From: Thunnus maccoyii
Lineage: Eukaryota > Chordata > Actinopteri > Scombriformes > Scombridae
DNA: 64,000 nt
Direction of reading: 5' to 3'
Assembly (NCBI RefSeq): GCF_910596095.1
Contig: NC_056540.1
Span: forward strand, 31,907,001 to 31,971,000
The notes beneath the pieces are model-generated. The model was not told the origin of the DNA. It saw only the letters and a program-made list of their open reading frames with translations, and ran no database searches. The position numbers were made by a program, and so were the translations under genes. Positions 23,268 through 34,559 of the stretch are shown here, in pieces; position 1 is the first letter of the stretch, and every line of letters starts with the position of its first letter.

Positions 23268-24400
23268 TAAGAGGATGTATGCAGAGTCACAGAGTGATGT
23301 AGATGATACAAATACATCAAATACGATATGTCATATTTTCCATAACAGTATTCAAACATTGTTTTTCATAGCTTCAGACTGTGTTGTAGTAATTGAGCTG
23401 TCATTGCTCTTAGTTTTACTAGGCTTACAAACCTGTGTATAATATTTGTTTTCATGTTGTGCTCAACATTAGGATGATGCCCCAGTTGATGATGAAGCTG
23501 ACAACAACAGAGCTCAAGACAATTCTCCAGTCTCCTCAGTATAGCACTTTTTTTCCTAAAATACATGTATTATTTGCCATAGTTTGCCAAGGTATAAGCT
23601 ATACTTGGAGCCACAGAGCAGTTCAGGGCTTCAGGGTTCGGCAGATTCAGTATTCTCATGATGTTTTTTTCCCCAAAGTCCAACCTCTCATGCTTGTGTT
23701 CTGTGTGTCTATGCTTACTAAGGCGGCTCTTTAGGTTAAAAACCCAGCTGCCTCAAGCAATGATGCGGCTCGTTCAGGTGACAATGCAGCTGCCTCAGGT
23801 GATGACACGGCGGCTGTCTCAGAGGACAATGTGGCTGCCTCAAAGAGCACCTAAAGCATTAGCAGGCATTTGGTAGTTCAGGTAAGTTGTGCTTATCTGT
23901 TCTTTTCTTATCCCTTTGGATGAATGAATTTCCTTGAAATATATATATATATATGTGTGTACAATGCAGCTGCCTTAGGCAATGTCGCAGCTGCCTCAGA
24001 CAGCACCCAAAAGCATTATCAGGCAACATTTGGTCGTTCAGGTTAGGTGTTCTCATGCTGTTCTTTTATTATCCCCGATGAATGAATTTCAGTTTCTTTT
24101 TTATAAAAAATATGTGAATGTTTTATGTGTCTTGACCCACTTAGTGCACTGCTCTCTCAGGTTAGTTGTGCTTGGCTGTTCTTTTCTTATCCTCTAGGAT
24201 GAATGAATTTCTTTTTTTTTTTTTATACATGTATTTTTTCTGTGTCCTCACCCACTTAGTTGGCTGCCTCAGGTGACGACGCAGCTCTCCCAGATGATGA
24301 CGCGGCTCTCTGAGATGACAATGTTGCTGCCTCAGACAGCGCCCAAAGCATTGGCAGACAACACAGTCGGTAGCTTAGGTGAAGTGTGCTCATTGTTGCT
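23268..24400 (+). pseudogene. repeated exon-like modules encoding Ala/Asp-rich text
   Basis: A candidate first exon follows an acceptor (TTACAG/ACCATGCC): MPKRMYAESQSDVDDTNTSN. A second follows CAACATTAG at 23471: DDAPVDDEADNNRAQDNSP. Then come at least three diverged copies of a module reading, in the best frame, SGDNAAASGDDTAA...AASDSTQ and ending at TTCAG/GT-type donors near 23880, 24041 and 24376. Each is followed by a shared TCTTTTCTTATCC...GATGAATGAATTTC text. Frames are broken by stops. I infer the decayed N-terminal exons of a transposon protein, possibly the CACTA element whose transposase lies at 28-29.6 kb on the same strand; that link is unproven. Confidence 0.35.
23937..23955. 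repeat. (AT)n microsatellite
   Basis: A short AT dinucleotide run inside the modular region. Confidence 0.8.
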
Positions 24401-25200
24401 GTCCTCTAGGATCAATGAAGTTCAGTTTTTGGCAGCATCTTAGTTTGTGGTACTTTAATTAGATGTAATTTGGCATACTTTATATCAAAATAAAAGGTCT
24501 ATTGGGCAAAAAGACAGACATAGCTAATGTTAATGTTATAGCATGCATTGTACATTGTTTTCCAATTAAAATTTTTTTGTGAGATTTCAGACACACTGAT
24601 TGCACCCAAAAAGACGAGCATACACTGTTCGGTTTTAGAAATCTTGTTGAATTCCGACTCATACTGCACAAGTACGGTCCAACCGTCAAGCCACAACCTG
24701 AGTGCTTACACTATATGTGAAGAACAGAAACTAAAAACAGCCCGTCAGCCCCCGCAGACCATTCAAAGACAGTTCAATTCAAGTTTTGATCTCTTTCTCT
24801 CTCTCACAAACACTCACACAAACACACACACACACATAGTGTTGTGTTGTCAGCATCAGCAGGTGAAGAGCAGTGTCTCTTTCCTGCCAACCTTTCGTGA
24901 TAGTCGTGACAGAACATGAAAGAGGTAGGTATGTTGTTACTACAGCTCCATTGACCCAGCCTCCATGTTTTCGGTCTACATGATTGTGTTGTGTTGTCAT
25001 GGTGCTTTGAAACACTCTTGTTTGCTTCTTCGCGCAGGTGCAGTGAGGAAAAAAGGCACTGGAGACTTTGGAAAATCGATTTGTGAGTTCGCTTCAACCT
25101 TGCACGGGGCTGACGACGGCTGACCAAAGATTCTGACACGCCAGAAATTCATCCGAAAGCTGCACAGAAGCACAGCTGACAAAGCTGAAATTCAGCCTGA
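24401..25200. other. no gene assigned; splice-like sites present
   Basis: Acceptor-like TTTCAG/AC at about 24590 and donor-like AAAGAG/GTAGGTATG at about 24924 bound weak coding text with no recognised domain. A short (CA)n lies at 24818-24836. It could be further exons of the same dead transposon. Confidence 0.25.
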
Positions 25201-26260
25201 CTGGAGTAGTGCGACTCAAAAATCTGGTCAAAAACTAGCTGAAACCATGCAGTGTATGCTCGGCTTTACAGCCAAACTTATAATGAGGCATTTTTGATAC
25301 ATTATGAATTTTTTATGGAAAATGTATCATTAGAAACATTACACTAAGTAAAACTATAGTACTTTGACTTACAATATAAAACACTCTTTGCTGCTACCCA
25401 CAAATTGCACAGCACCTGCTGAAGAGGATCGAAGGATATCTTGACTAGCAGAGATGTAGTTTCACTTTAGTTTACAGCTCAGTTTGGTTTTCACATGTAG
25501 CCAAATATCCTCTAAGAATGGGAAACAATGGAAAATAATGTATAGTCTTGGAAGCACTCTGACTATTTCAGTTCTGATAAGTCATATGGCATTAAATGGG
25601 ATGTATAACTTGTATGATTTGGTAGTACAGTGTCTATAGAAAGCACATATTTAGTCTTTATAACTGCCTACAAACTGCAGAGATGGTTTCACTTTAGTTA
25701 ACGATATAGTTCCGTTCTACAGTCAGTTCATCAGTTTAATTACTTTCGCTAAGAATCCATCAAGTCATTTGACTTGGTTTTAATTAAAACCTCCCAAATG
25801 TTCCTGGTTCTAATCTTCCCCAGCTGATCTAAAATATATTATTTTGTAAAGGGGGAGGGGGAGGAGGAATTAGATTTTAAGGGTTTTTTGATCGGGTAGA
25901 GAGCGACATTGGGTAACCAAGGAGCCGGACACTAAAAAGGTTGTCCTGGAGAAACAGACGCCACCGGTATCCTGCAGATAAACCAGCTCAGATCTGCCAC
26001 CCCTTGCTCGGCCCCGAAGCCAGCCTTCCCGGTGTCTGCTGCGAAACAAATGACCATAGATACTCACGGTTTTCCTGGAAGGTAACGAGATGCTACCAGT
26101 ATTCACGCTAAACGGACACGAGCTCCTGTGGTGTCTTGTTGCACCCTCATGTCCAATTGGTTAAAAGCCATGTCTATCAAACGGTAAGAGCTCAACCGGA
26201 AGCTAGAAGGTATTTAGTGGTAATCCGGTCACATGCCCAGTGGCAGGAAGTTAAACATGC
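25201..26260. other. unassigned DNA, possible repeat at 25850-26215
   Basis: A GC-richer segment (25870-26210) stands out from AT-rich flanks and contains a minus-strand frame of 78 codons with no recognisable domain. No second copy, TIR or target duplication was found. Confidence 0.25.
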
Positions 26261-27225
26261 ATTAAAACAATATTAACCAATAAGTACATTTCAAGCTGAA
26301 AGCATGCAAATAAAACCAAGCACAGCAATAAAAGCAAATTAAAACAATACATAAAATCATCCAATATAAAATAGCCACAGCAAAACATTAAAATGTAAGG
26401 AAACATAAAACCGATACTTCTACCGTGTGACAGTGTCATTTCTGAGTGACTGTTTGTAAAGGTTTCTGCTTTCTCTGCTGTTTTCTGGGCAGACAGCAGT
26501 CATGGCTTCAAGTGAACAGCTAATCCACCAACTATAAAGGTCTGTGTAACCTCTCTAACACAATTTCACAAAAGACTGCTCTGTTTGTTCTGCTCGCAGA
26601 AATAAAGCTAATTACAAAAACCCGCCCAAACGTCTTGACCTTTCCCTCTGGGTAATTACAGCTTCTCATTTTTATTCTTTATTTTGTTCTCTCCCTCCTT
26701 TCTTTCCCTGGTGTGTTTGCCTTCAGAGCTCAGCCTCATCCTGCTCCGCTCTCCTCCTCCATCAGCTGGACAGTCGAATGAGAAAAAATACAAAAAAAAA
26801 ACAGATCTTGAGTTTAATTTCAGCCTCACCTGAATGCAAACACAGCCTGTCCTCAGGTGTCCTCGGTGCATATTTATTCAGTGAAGGTCAAACACAGCTC
26901 GGTTATGAAGCGGAGTGAATCTGGCCCTGTGACCCAGTTGTACACTGTACAGTAGCTAGTAGCTCTGTGGTTTGAGTCTGTAATATCCTCAGTGGAAAAG
27001 CTATAAATTAAAGTTGAAAATACCAGCATGCAGCGTACATTCAACACATTTACTGTGTATTATCCCACAATGTGATGCACAGAATGTGATCCAATTCCAT
27101 ATACGAGATAAGTACGAGGAGATAAATAAGGCATGAACCGGTATTTGTGTCAAAATTTGCATAAAAAGACCAAAAAAAGTCACTTTTTTGAACAATTATA
27201 TCCAATTTTAAGCAGGTTGTAGTAG
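26261..27225. other. single-copy DNA, no gene seen
   Basis: No supported feature. A pyrimidine-rich patch lies at about 26660-26765. Confidence 0.4.
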
Positions 27226-27228
27226 GGC

Positions 27229-27300
27229 TGGATAATATGGCCAAAAATATTAACATAATAAACGTCAAATCATTATTTCTTCCAGATTTAAAGGCTGATT
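27229..27300 (+). mobile_element. start of a 'GGGCTGGATAATATGGCC' type element
   Basis: TAGTAGGGCTGGATAATATGGCCAAAAATATTAACATAATAA is the familiar beginning of a fish non-autonomous element. Its other end was not located, so length and status are unknown. Confidence 0.4.
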
Positions 27301-28009
27301 TTTGCTCCTGAGTGAAAGTTGAAGAAACCAGATGGTTAACTGTGGTTTTAAACTATCTAACCAGCTAAAATTACCATTTGCTCCACTCCCAGAGTCAGCA
27401 ACGCATTACACATTCACTTTTTTCTGTTCTTACTCTTCAAAAAAAAAAAAAAAAAAGCCCCAATTCTAATATATTCTTACCACAATTTTGGCATTGTGTG
27501 CCCGCCACAGTTTACTTTGGTTTCCACAGCAGCTAGCTTGTCCTCCATGGATAGCGATTTGATGTTTACTGTGGTAAATTGCTTCAACAGAAAACTGTGT
27601 CATCTGGCAAGACATCCCACTGATAGCATTCAGCAGTTTCTTGTCTGTGTCTGTCTGTGGGACTGGCTGAAAGGGGGTCGATCACGAGGCAGATCCATGT
27701 CTGTGCAGAGGTGTTTCTAGGGTGTTGAAGGTGAGATTCAAGCAGCAAAGACACTGTTTAAAATGGAGAACAATGCAGAACATGCTGCGTTTATATGCTC
27801 TTGTGTTGCGAAGCCCTCAGTGACCATGTCCTCAGATGTGATTGGACAAGCCCTCTAACACGATGACGTTAGTGATGTAGCATTTCCAGGAAGTAAATAT
27901 TAAGATGCAAGCACAGCAGTCATATTCACTTCCTTTAGAAGATGGAAGTCCCCAAAGAAAAAAAAAGAAGAAAAAACCTGGACATCTTAATGAACACTGT
28001 GACAATTAA

Positions 28010-29650
28010 CTAAAGAACGTTATTTCAGCAATAGAGTTTGGGACAGGAAATCCAAACGAGCTAAATCAGATGCTGCACAGAACCTACTGTCATCCAGTAA
28101 AGACCATACCGGTGGGTGTTATGGACCTTCAATGTTTGAAGATACACTCACCAAACTGATAATTCACGGTAAGCAGCACAATTTAAGGTAATATTAAATT
28201 ATATATTGGCTAGTTGAGAATTTGGCTGCTTCTCACTGTTATGATTACTGTAATAATTTGTTTTAAGCTTTGATTGATCATTCACCGATCTTGTGAAATA
28301 TTTAATGCATCACTATGCAGGAGTTTGCATGTTTTCCAGATGAAACAGCAGATAACCAAATCTGATTCATCTATGTCATTGTTGTCATGGATCCGATGCA
28401 CAACCTTCTTGGTACGGCAAGACCTGTTGTCCAACTGTGGACAGAACAAGCAATTTTAACAACAAAGAGTTTTGATGAACTTCAAACTAGAGTGGAAAAC
28501 ATCAAAGAACCTTATGAGGTTGGAAGAATTCCCTCAGGAATTTCATATGGCTTTACAGGATTTACAGCAGATCAGTGTTTTGTATGAAGAGCCTTGTCAA
28601 CAACAGACACTATGACATGTGGTTTGACTTTGTGCAGGCTTGTATCATACTCTGCTCCACAGTCATATCCATCAATAAACTGGAAGTAGTGGATAGAAAC
28701 CTGCTGACATTTCTCTCAAGATTTGTCAAACTGTTTGGGCCATTGCACTGCTGCAACCCAAATACGCATTTACATCTTTATTTGAAAGAGTGCGTGTTGG
28801 ACTGAGGACCAGTTTATTCTTTCTGGTGTTCATCATTTGAGCGTTTTAATGGAGTACTGGGAGAGTTTAATAACAACAAAAGGACGACTGAAATCCAGAT
28901 TATGAGCCAATTTCAGCAGAGTCAACAGTTTTAGCATGCCATGGACATGTGATGTGATTTACCAGTATTTTTTGAAGGACAAATGTTTGGGACTTTGTCA
29001 CGCAATGACACAGCTGATATGCTTTATGTGAAGTGTTTTTATGTCAGCAGAAAAGACTTTTCTTAGAAAACTGTACAGTGGTGCTGTTGTCTCCGTTCCA
29101 CCAGATTATCTTGGATGAGCTTAACAGACATGCAATGTTGACAATGTATTATCAGATGTACACTGAAGTTGTATCACTGAAAATGCCATGGAATGCAAAA
29201 GGATAACATATCTGAATGCAACTTACTCCACAGATGGATTTAGAGCAGAGAGGTCAGCTTGATATGCTAAGTGGTGTGAGGAACCCATCCCTGACCCTCT
29301 AACAGAACCGAGACCAGCCATTATAAAGCAGCTTGCAGTTGTTAATGCTGTGTCAAAAAGTACTGCGTTCAGACATGTCATTGCAAAAGTTTCCTGGCCT
29401 TCATCCTCATCTGGACAGATGTTTTTATTGAAAGCCAGTAGAAGTTTGGAGCTTGCAGGGAACAGACACCTCATACCCAGTATCATTTCTCCCTGTTGTG
29501 CCCAGTGCTGGAAAATGAGTAGTAAACAATATCCACTTGTAGTTCAGCAACACAAGAGAAAAAGTGATTGTAGTCATGCCACTCAACCCCTGTATGTAAT
29601 GAACAAAAGTATAAAAAAAAAAAAAAGATTTTGAACAAAATAAAGACAAA
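28010..29650 (+). pseudogene. CACTA/EnSpm-type transposase relic
   Basis: Residue text typical of the fish CACTA transposase, in order. MDPMHNLLGTARPVVQLW starts at 28387, followed by VGRIPSGISYGFTGFTADQ to about 28577. WFDFVQACIILCSTVI lies at about 28620-28670. FVKLFGPLHCCNPNTHLHLY and LKECVLD precede a stop, then GPVYSFWCSSFERFNGVLG (28805-28862), then TTEIQIMSQFQQ. Further on come AVVNAVSKSTAFRHVIAKVSW (29335-29400) and, after a frameshift, KPVEVWSL and a terminal VIVVMPLNP. The first catalytic part of the family, upstream of DPMHNL, is not recognisable. Multiple stops and shifts make it dead. Element termini (CACTA/CACTG) were not found. Confidence 0.75.
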
Positions 29651-30425
29651 AACATACAGTGGGAGAGGTCATGGATCTTGAACGTCTTGAAAGTTTGGAA
29701 ATTGCTTAATCTTAACTGTTATATTTTCAAGGTTAACAATTTACAATTTCATTTAGCAGAAGCTTTTATCCACAGTGATGTACATCTTAGAGCTGATACA
29801 ACACAAGCGAGGATATATTCAGGAGACAACAACACGAGTAAGTGCCTTTTTTCTTTTGTTTGTTTGTTTTTTCTCTACTTCCAGTCCATAAAGTGCAGAT
29901 TGAAGTGTTTTGTGTATCTTTTTTTATAATATCATTGACCATTGCTAGTGGCATACAAGGTAATTCATCATAGCATACTTACTTACATAAGGCAAATCTA
30001 TTCAAGCTGCAGTTTATGAGTCTGTAACTGAGCCTGATGTATTTACACAAGATGTTTTCTTAAATTAGAGTTAATACCTTTTAGAAAAAGATGTAACCTC
30101 TGGACCATTAGTGAGTCAAACCCCCCCTACTATCCTGATTTGCATTTGTATAGCTCGCAGCATTTACATGTGAAAGCCTCCCTCAGTGTTTGGGGCTGGG
30201 GGTTCAACTGCCAAGCTTCTCTCAGCTTGTAAAACTGCTCGAAAACGTCAATTCCTGGCAGTTTTCTGTGCTGCCTACAAATTCCCATGAACAGTCTTTA
30301 ACCTGAACTTCCACGGCGATTTGCAGTGCCGCTTACGGATGAAAATCCCACTCTTCGTGCAGTGAGGGGGTCACACATGACAAGATCTTTTCACCAGGAG
30401 GAATCCCCAACGAGTCTGTCGGGTC
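29651..30425. other. unassigned DNA between two transposon relics
   Basis: No domain or clear element end was identified. It may contain the decayed right end of the CACTA element and the left end of the Harbinger element. Confidence 0.3.
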
Positions 30426-30893
30426 ATGACAACATACACGAGAAATGACACAGGAAATGACGCGGTACCACGTGCAAGACAGGATTTCTTCCAAAAATGG
30501 ATGTCTGCAAGAAAGCGGCGATCCAAGATGTTTGTGCGCTGAATTGCAGCGAATAATTACAAGGAAGAGGAAGAAGAGAATATGGGTAAACGAATGGATT
30601 GGGTTACGATTGTCCGTTGGAGGTAAATAAACTTTTTTGCAATGAAATCTTAGGCATTGTGGTTCAGCACAGACAACAAGGTTACAGATACTGAAACACC
30701 TGTATGCCAATGTATTCAAATAAAATCCTATATTTTTGTGCCCTATAACTATATTACTGTACTGCAACTATTGATATTTTTTTATGTAATTGAATTATAA
30801 TGTAAGAGTCACAGTCTTAAGTCATGAATTCATATTCACAGTACTGCAGACAGTTATTATTTTTTAATCATCTCTGGCAAATGCAAGAATCAA

Positions 30894-30925
30894 TGTACCA
30901 AATGAAGTTTAATTCCTAGCCTTGA
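30894..30925 (+). repeat. 32-bp direct repeat, copy 1
   Basis: TGTACCAAATGAAGTTTAAT followed by TCCTAGCCTTGA lies in the intron-like segment just before the Harbinger core exon and recurs exactly at 31483-31514. Confidence 0.9.
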
Positions 30926-31482
30926 CTGTTCTTTTCTTCTATTGCTAGACACCATCAACAGAGGCAGAATGGTGCATAATAGCCCGAGACTTTGAATTGA
31001 AATGGCAATTTGCACATCGCCTCGGTGCGCTTGATGGAAAACACATCAACATACAACCTCAAGCAAAAAGTGGCAGCTTGTGGCACCGTAATTATAAGGA
31101 CAGGTTCTCTGTGATAATGATGGCTGCTGTGGATGCAAATTATAAATTCATCTACACAAGTGAGGGTACCAGAGGTCAGGGTCTCAAGTGCTGGACTGTT
31201 CGCTCACTCTGACCTGCACAAAGCAGTGGACCGGAGTCTGCTGAACTTTCCTCCACCTGAGCGTTTGCCCAACTCCGACATAATGATGCTGTACATGCTT
31301 GTGGGCGGTGGTGATGCATTCCCTTCAAATATACATACATTTCCTTTGAAGCCGTATCCATTCAGGCAGATGGACCACAGTCAAAGCAGACTAAGCTACC
31401 ATATAATCCACCACATGCTCGGAGCCAGACAACATGGTAAAGATAACTATGGTCTCCCTATGCGTCCATAGCTTCCTCCACG

Positions 31483-31514
31483 TGTACCAAATGAAGTTTA
31501 ATTCCTAGCCTTGA
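31483..31514 (+). repeat. 32-bp direct repeat, copy 2
   Basis: An exact second copy of 30894-30925, 589 bases downstream. It falls where the transposase sequence jumps from the catalytic domain to the C-terminal text. Confidence 0.9.
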
Positions 31515-31777
31515 GTTTGCAGACTGGGAGAATGCTGACCACAACATAGTTAATGGAGCCTGGAGGAATCAAGGGATGGGGGGGCTTTACAGCTGGTGGA
31601 GCATAGAAGGGAGCGCAACCCAACAGTCACTGCACAGATGCAACAAAACCTGCTATTTTAGGAACACGTTTTGTATTGTAGGGATGTCACAGCAGTTATT
31701 TTTGTAAATTAAGCATTTTTTTCTTGTTAAATATGTGTTTGTTTATATATGTTTTCACGTCTTTACCAAATTACCTT

Positions 31778-31835
31778 TTAAGGACTTTGTGGTTTGAAAT
31801 GTGCTGTACAAATAAAGATTATTATTATTGTGGTT
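31778..31835 (+). repeat. retroposon-type tail with TTA repeats
   Basis: GGACTTTGTGGTTTGAAATGTGCTGTACAAATAAAGATTATTATTATT is the common fish retroposon 3' end with its terminal trinucleotide repeat. No upstream body was recognised. Confidence 0.6.
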
Positions 31836-32255
31836 ATTGTGGTCTGTTATTGATTCAACACTTTGGGTACAAAATGTCTTTTATAGTTTCAAGATACTGT
31901 ATTTACAAGTCGCATATACTTTGTGATGTAAATGTTTCAACTGCATGTTCAGACAGTTTCTATGTTTGAGACATTTATTGAAAAGGTATATTAAATAGCA
32001 TTACAAAGTGCATAAAATAATATCCTGCATATTACTGTACAGATTCCAACCAGTGTTCTTTTTTTTTTTTTAACACTGCAATGTCAACATTGCTTTTATT
32101 TCTTTTATGCAGAGGTGTAGCAATTTCACTACAATGGAAAAAAAACTGAAGAAGCAAAGGTTTTTACAGGCTTTCATTTGGATCGTAGTTTTGCAGTGTT
32201 TGCAAACAGCTTTGAGATCAAGAGCCCTCATGTGACATGCGGGTGGACTGATGTA
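31836..32255. other. AT-rich spacer between convergent Harbinger genes
   Basis: No coding signal. Probably the 3' untranslated overlap of the two transposon genes. Confidence 0.35.
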
Positions 32256-33475
32256 CAGTGCTGGCAGTGTTCCTTTTCAAACTAGTGACATTGGCTGGGT
32301 CTTGTATTTGTCATAATTCAGATGCTACCTGGTCTCTAAATGTAGTGAATGCATCAGGATTTGGGTCAGCATCAATAACGAGCTTCTGCAGCTCCATGTC
32401 AGATTCTGACTTCCCCTTGCACTTGACTCTCCTTGCACCTTCCTTCTGGCATTTGAATTTGGTTGCAGGTGAAGAAGCTTCCTCAACAGCTGCTGGAGAA
32501 GCTCTTTCATCTAAGCGTTCAAGGGGAAAGCCCGTACGTAATGTACTAGCTGATGGTGCGCCAGCTCTCGACAGCCGTGTCCGCGACACTGTTGGAGTGA
32601 TCCTGAAAGATCACCCTGCTCACCGAATGGCACATCAAGCTGGAAGAGAGGTGAAACAGAAATGGTACCAGTGGACATCACAGCTCTATAGAAACAGCAA
32701 ATCATTATTCTCAACTTTGACATTAACAGTGTAATAAATTTTACTTTACTCATGAAAACATACCTTAATATTACACTTGTATTTGATACGTTGTATAGCT
32801 CATACTAATGTATTTCAGTAGTTCTTTGCATAAAAGCAATATGAAAATCAGGGATGCACTTCACCATTACATGTTCAGTATGTATTTTATAGTATTTATA
32901 GTATAGTACTGTATAGTTGTACTGTAGATGATGCACAGTGAATGAGTTTATTAGATTCTTGCTCGCTCTAAAAAAAAAAAAAAAAAAGCAGAATTTAAAT
33001 AAGAAATATATTAAAAAGAAGAAGACAAGAAATGAGAATATGATATAGGCTGTATAATTTACAGTGGTCTCACATGCACAGTGAACAGTATATTGTTTTA
33101 TAAAGCCATGACCCCGAGGAGCCACCTTTGCCTGTTTGTCAAGGGTTTGTTCCCACTCCCACTCAGTTTCAAATTTTATTAACCTCGAGTACTGCGTTCT
33201 CAGGAGTAACGCCCTGATCTTAACCTCCTAAAGGCATCATGAAGTCTATCTCTCGTCATTACAATATGATAAACTAGCTCCTACTGGACTAATGAAAAAT
33301 CAATCTATTTTGCTCGCCTGGTTGTTGAAGAGAAATGGCAGTTTCTCTCCGACTCTTCTCTCTCTCGACCCAGTTGTGGTGCAGCTCATTGGAAACATCG
33401 GAAAGGCATCGGTGCTCCCGCCAAAGTTCAACTAAATTTTCCTCCATTTCTTGGGTCCAAGCAGAACTTTTCTTA
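32245..33475 (-). pseudogene. Harbinger-associated MADF-domain protein relic
   Basis: On the minus strand, 33467-33300 reads SAWTQEMEENLVELWREHRC, LSDVSNELHHNWVEREKSRR and ETAISLQQPG, the start of the MADF (Myb/SANT-like) domain that fish Harbinger elements encode beside their nuclease. The product helps the transposase enter the nucleus and bind the element's ends (established for the Harbinger family). The C-terminal half lies at 32680-32300: a basic/Ser/Ala-rich linker and KSESDMELQKLVIDADPNPD, AFTTFRDQVASEL. The middle is occupied by AT-rich DNA with an A-run (32971-32987), so the domain core is lost or interrupted. Stops occur in both parts. Confidence 0.7.
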
Positions 33476-33784
33476 TAGCCATGCTTGTTGATGTTGTCGT
33501 GTTGCAGGTGTTACGACCCCTTCCCTAGGTTTCCACTCAACCCGTGTCTTGTGCTCTTATTGGCTGTAGCTTGTTGCCGCCAGTATTACCATTCACACAA
33601 CACTTTTCACACTACAGGATTTGGATTCCCTGACAGGTCCAGATATTTATCTGTTTCTATTTTGGACGTTTGCGATGCATCAGTGAGTCTCATGGATCGA
33701 GTCTTTGATCTGGGGCTTTTGTCAACAATCTCCAAAAACTGGCTACAATCGTGTAGTATGAACTTGGCATTAACTGTTCTTGTT

Positions 33785-34559
33785 TGAGAAAAAAAATCTG
33801 AAACCAAAAGGGAGAAATTTGTATTTTAAATTCTTTGATTTCGCGATGGCACCCCCTAGATTTACATTACTTCAATGAAATACCATTCCATCATCCTCTT
33901 ACAAAGCAGGAGACCTTATTTCCATACAACAAATCAAATCTTGCATTAAGCGATAACGTGTTGTTCTGTTATCGGCAGAACAGACGGTCACACTGAGCCT
34001 GATTGCATCCTGCTACACAACACAAGAGCCACAGACTCTGAACAACAACCCACATTAGCTTTCCTGCTAAAGTCTCCTTCTTATCTCACTTACAAACATT
34101 AACACACGTCTTGTCCTGCACCTTAGCTTGTTGAACGAGCCACCAAACAAACATTCACCAGAGGAAAGTGCACCGCTAACGGTTAGCAGCTAGATAGCTA
34201 ATTAGCTGCTCAGCTGCAGCACATTAAACAGCATGTAAACATACCTGCAAATGTCCTGTTAGATGTTGGTTTGGTCATCTCTCTTCAAAATCCCTGTTAG
34301 CGATTTGTAGTTAGATGACTTGTCGCTACAGCGGTTTGTTTACTTTGTCTCTGTTCTGTACGGTGTAGCACCGGTAGCCTGCCAGCTGCTGTCAATCAAA
34401 CACAGACTATGACACGCCGCCCAAAAAGCATCTCAGATATTTTTCCATTTTTTCTTTATTGTAATACAAAACTATTAACAATAAATTCAAGAAAAACATA
34501 TCGACATTATATTTGAATGCAAAGAGGGACGATTAAATGTGATTTCAGTTGGACTTTAA
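33785..34559. mobile_element. inverted-repeat element, copy 2 (inverse of 15-kb copy)
   Basis: It matches 15028-15778 in inverted orientation across its whole length and ends at GATTTCAGTTGGACTTTAA (34541-34559), the mirror of the TTAAAGTCC terminus. The left terminus is missing; homology stops at about 33785 exactly where Harbinger-associated sequence begins. Non-coding. Confidence 0.65.

Larger units (their letters stand above)
30440..31665 (+). pseudogene. PIF/Harbinger transposase (HARBI1-like) relic
   Basis: The N-terminal piece at about 30555-30625 reads ITRKRKKRIWVNEW, the family's W-x-x-x-W start, and meets a donor-like GTAAAT. After an acceptor (TTGCTAG, 30948) the core exon gives WCIIARDFELKWQFAHRLGA, then GALDGKH with the first catalytic Asp (about 31030), WHRNYKDRFSVIMMAAVDAN with the second Asp, and a frameshift at about 31175. 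Then come RSLLNFPPPERLPNSDIMM, DAFP and PYPFRQMDHSQSRLSYHI. Where the family has its catalytic Glu (ARxxVENxFG) this copy reads ARQHGKDNYG, so the Glu is lost. C-terminal-like ADWENADHNIVNGAWRNQG follows a 32-bp duplicated segment. It converges on a minus-strand MADF gene, the usual Harbinger pair. Confidence 0.85.

Noticed and set aside
25870-26106. 78-codon minus-strand frame in a GC-richer patch
   Set aside because: No recognised domain, TIR, duplication or second copy in the window.
30333-30767. 144-codon minus-strand frame
   Set aside because: Antisense to the Harbinger transposase N-terminal exon and its intron; no domain.
32258-32734. 158-codon plus-strand frame
   Set aside because: Antisense of the MADF-type protein C-terminus, whose minus-strand reading gives family-like text.
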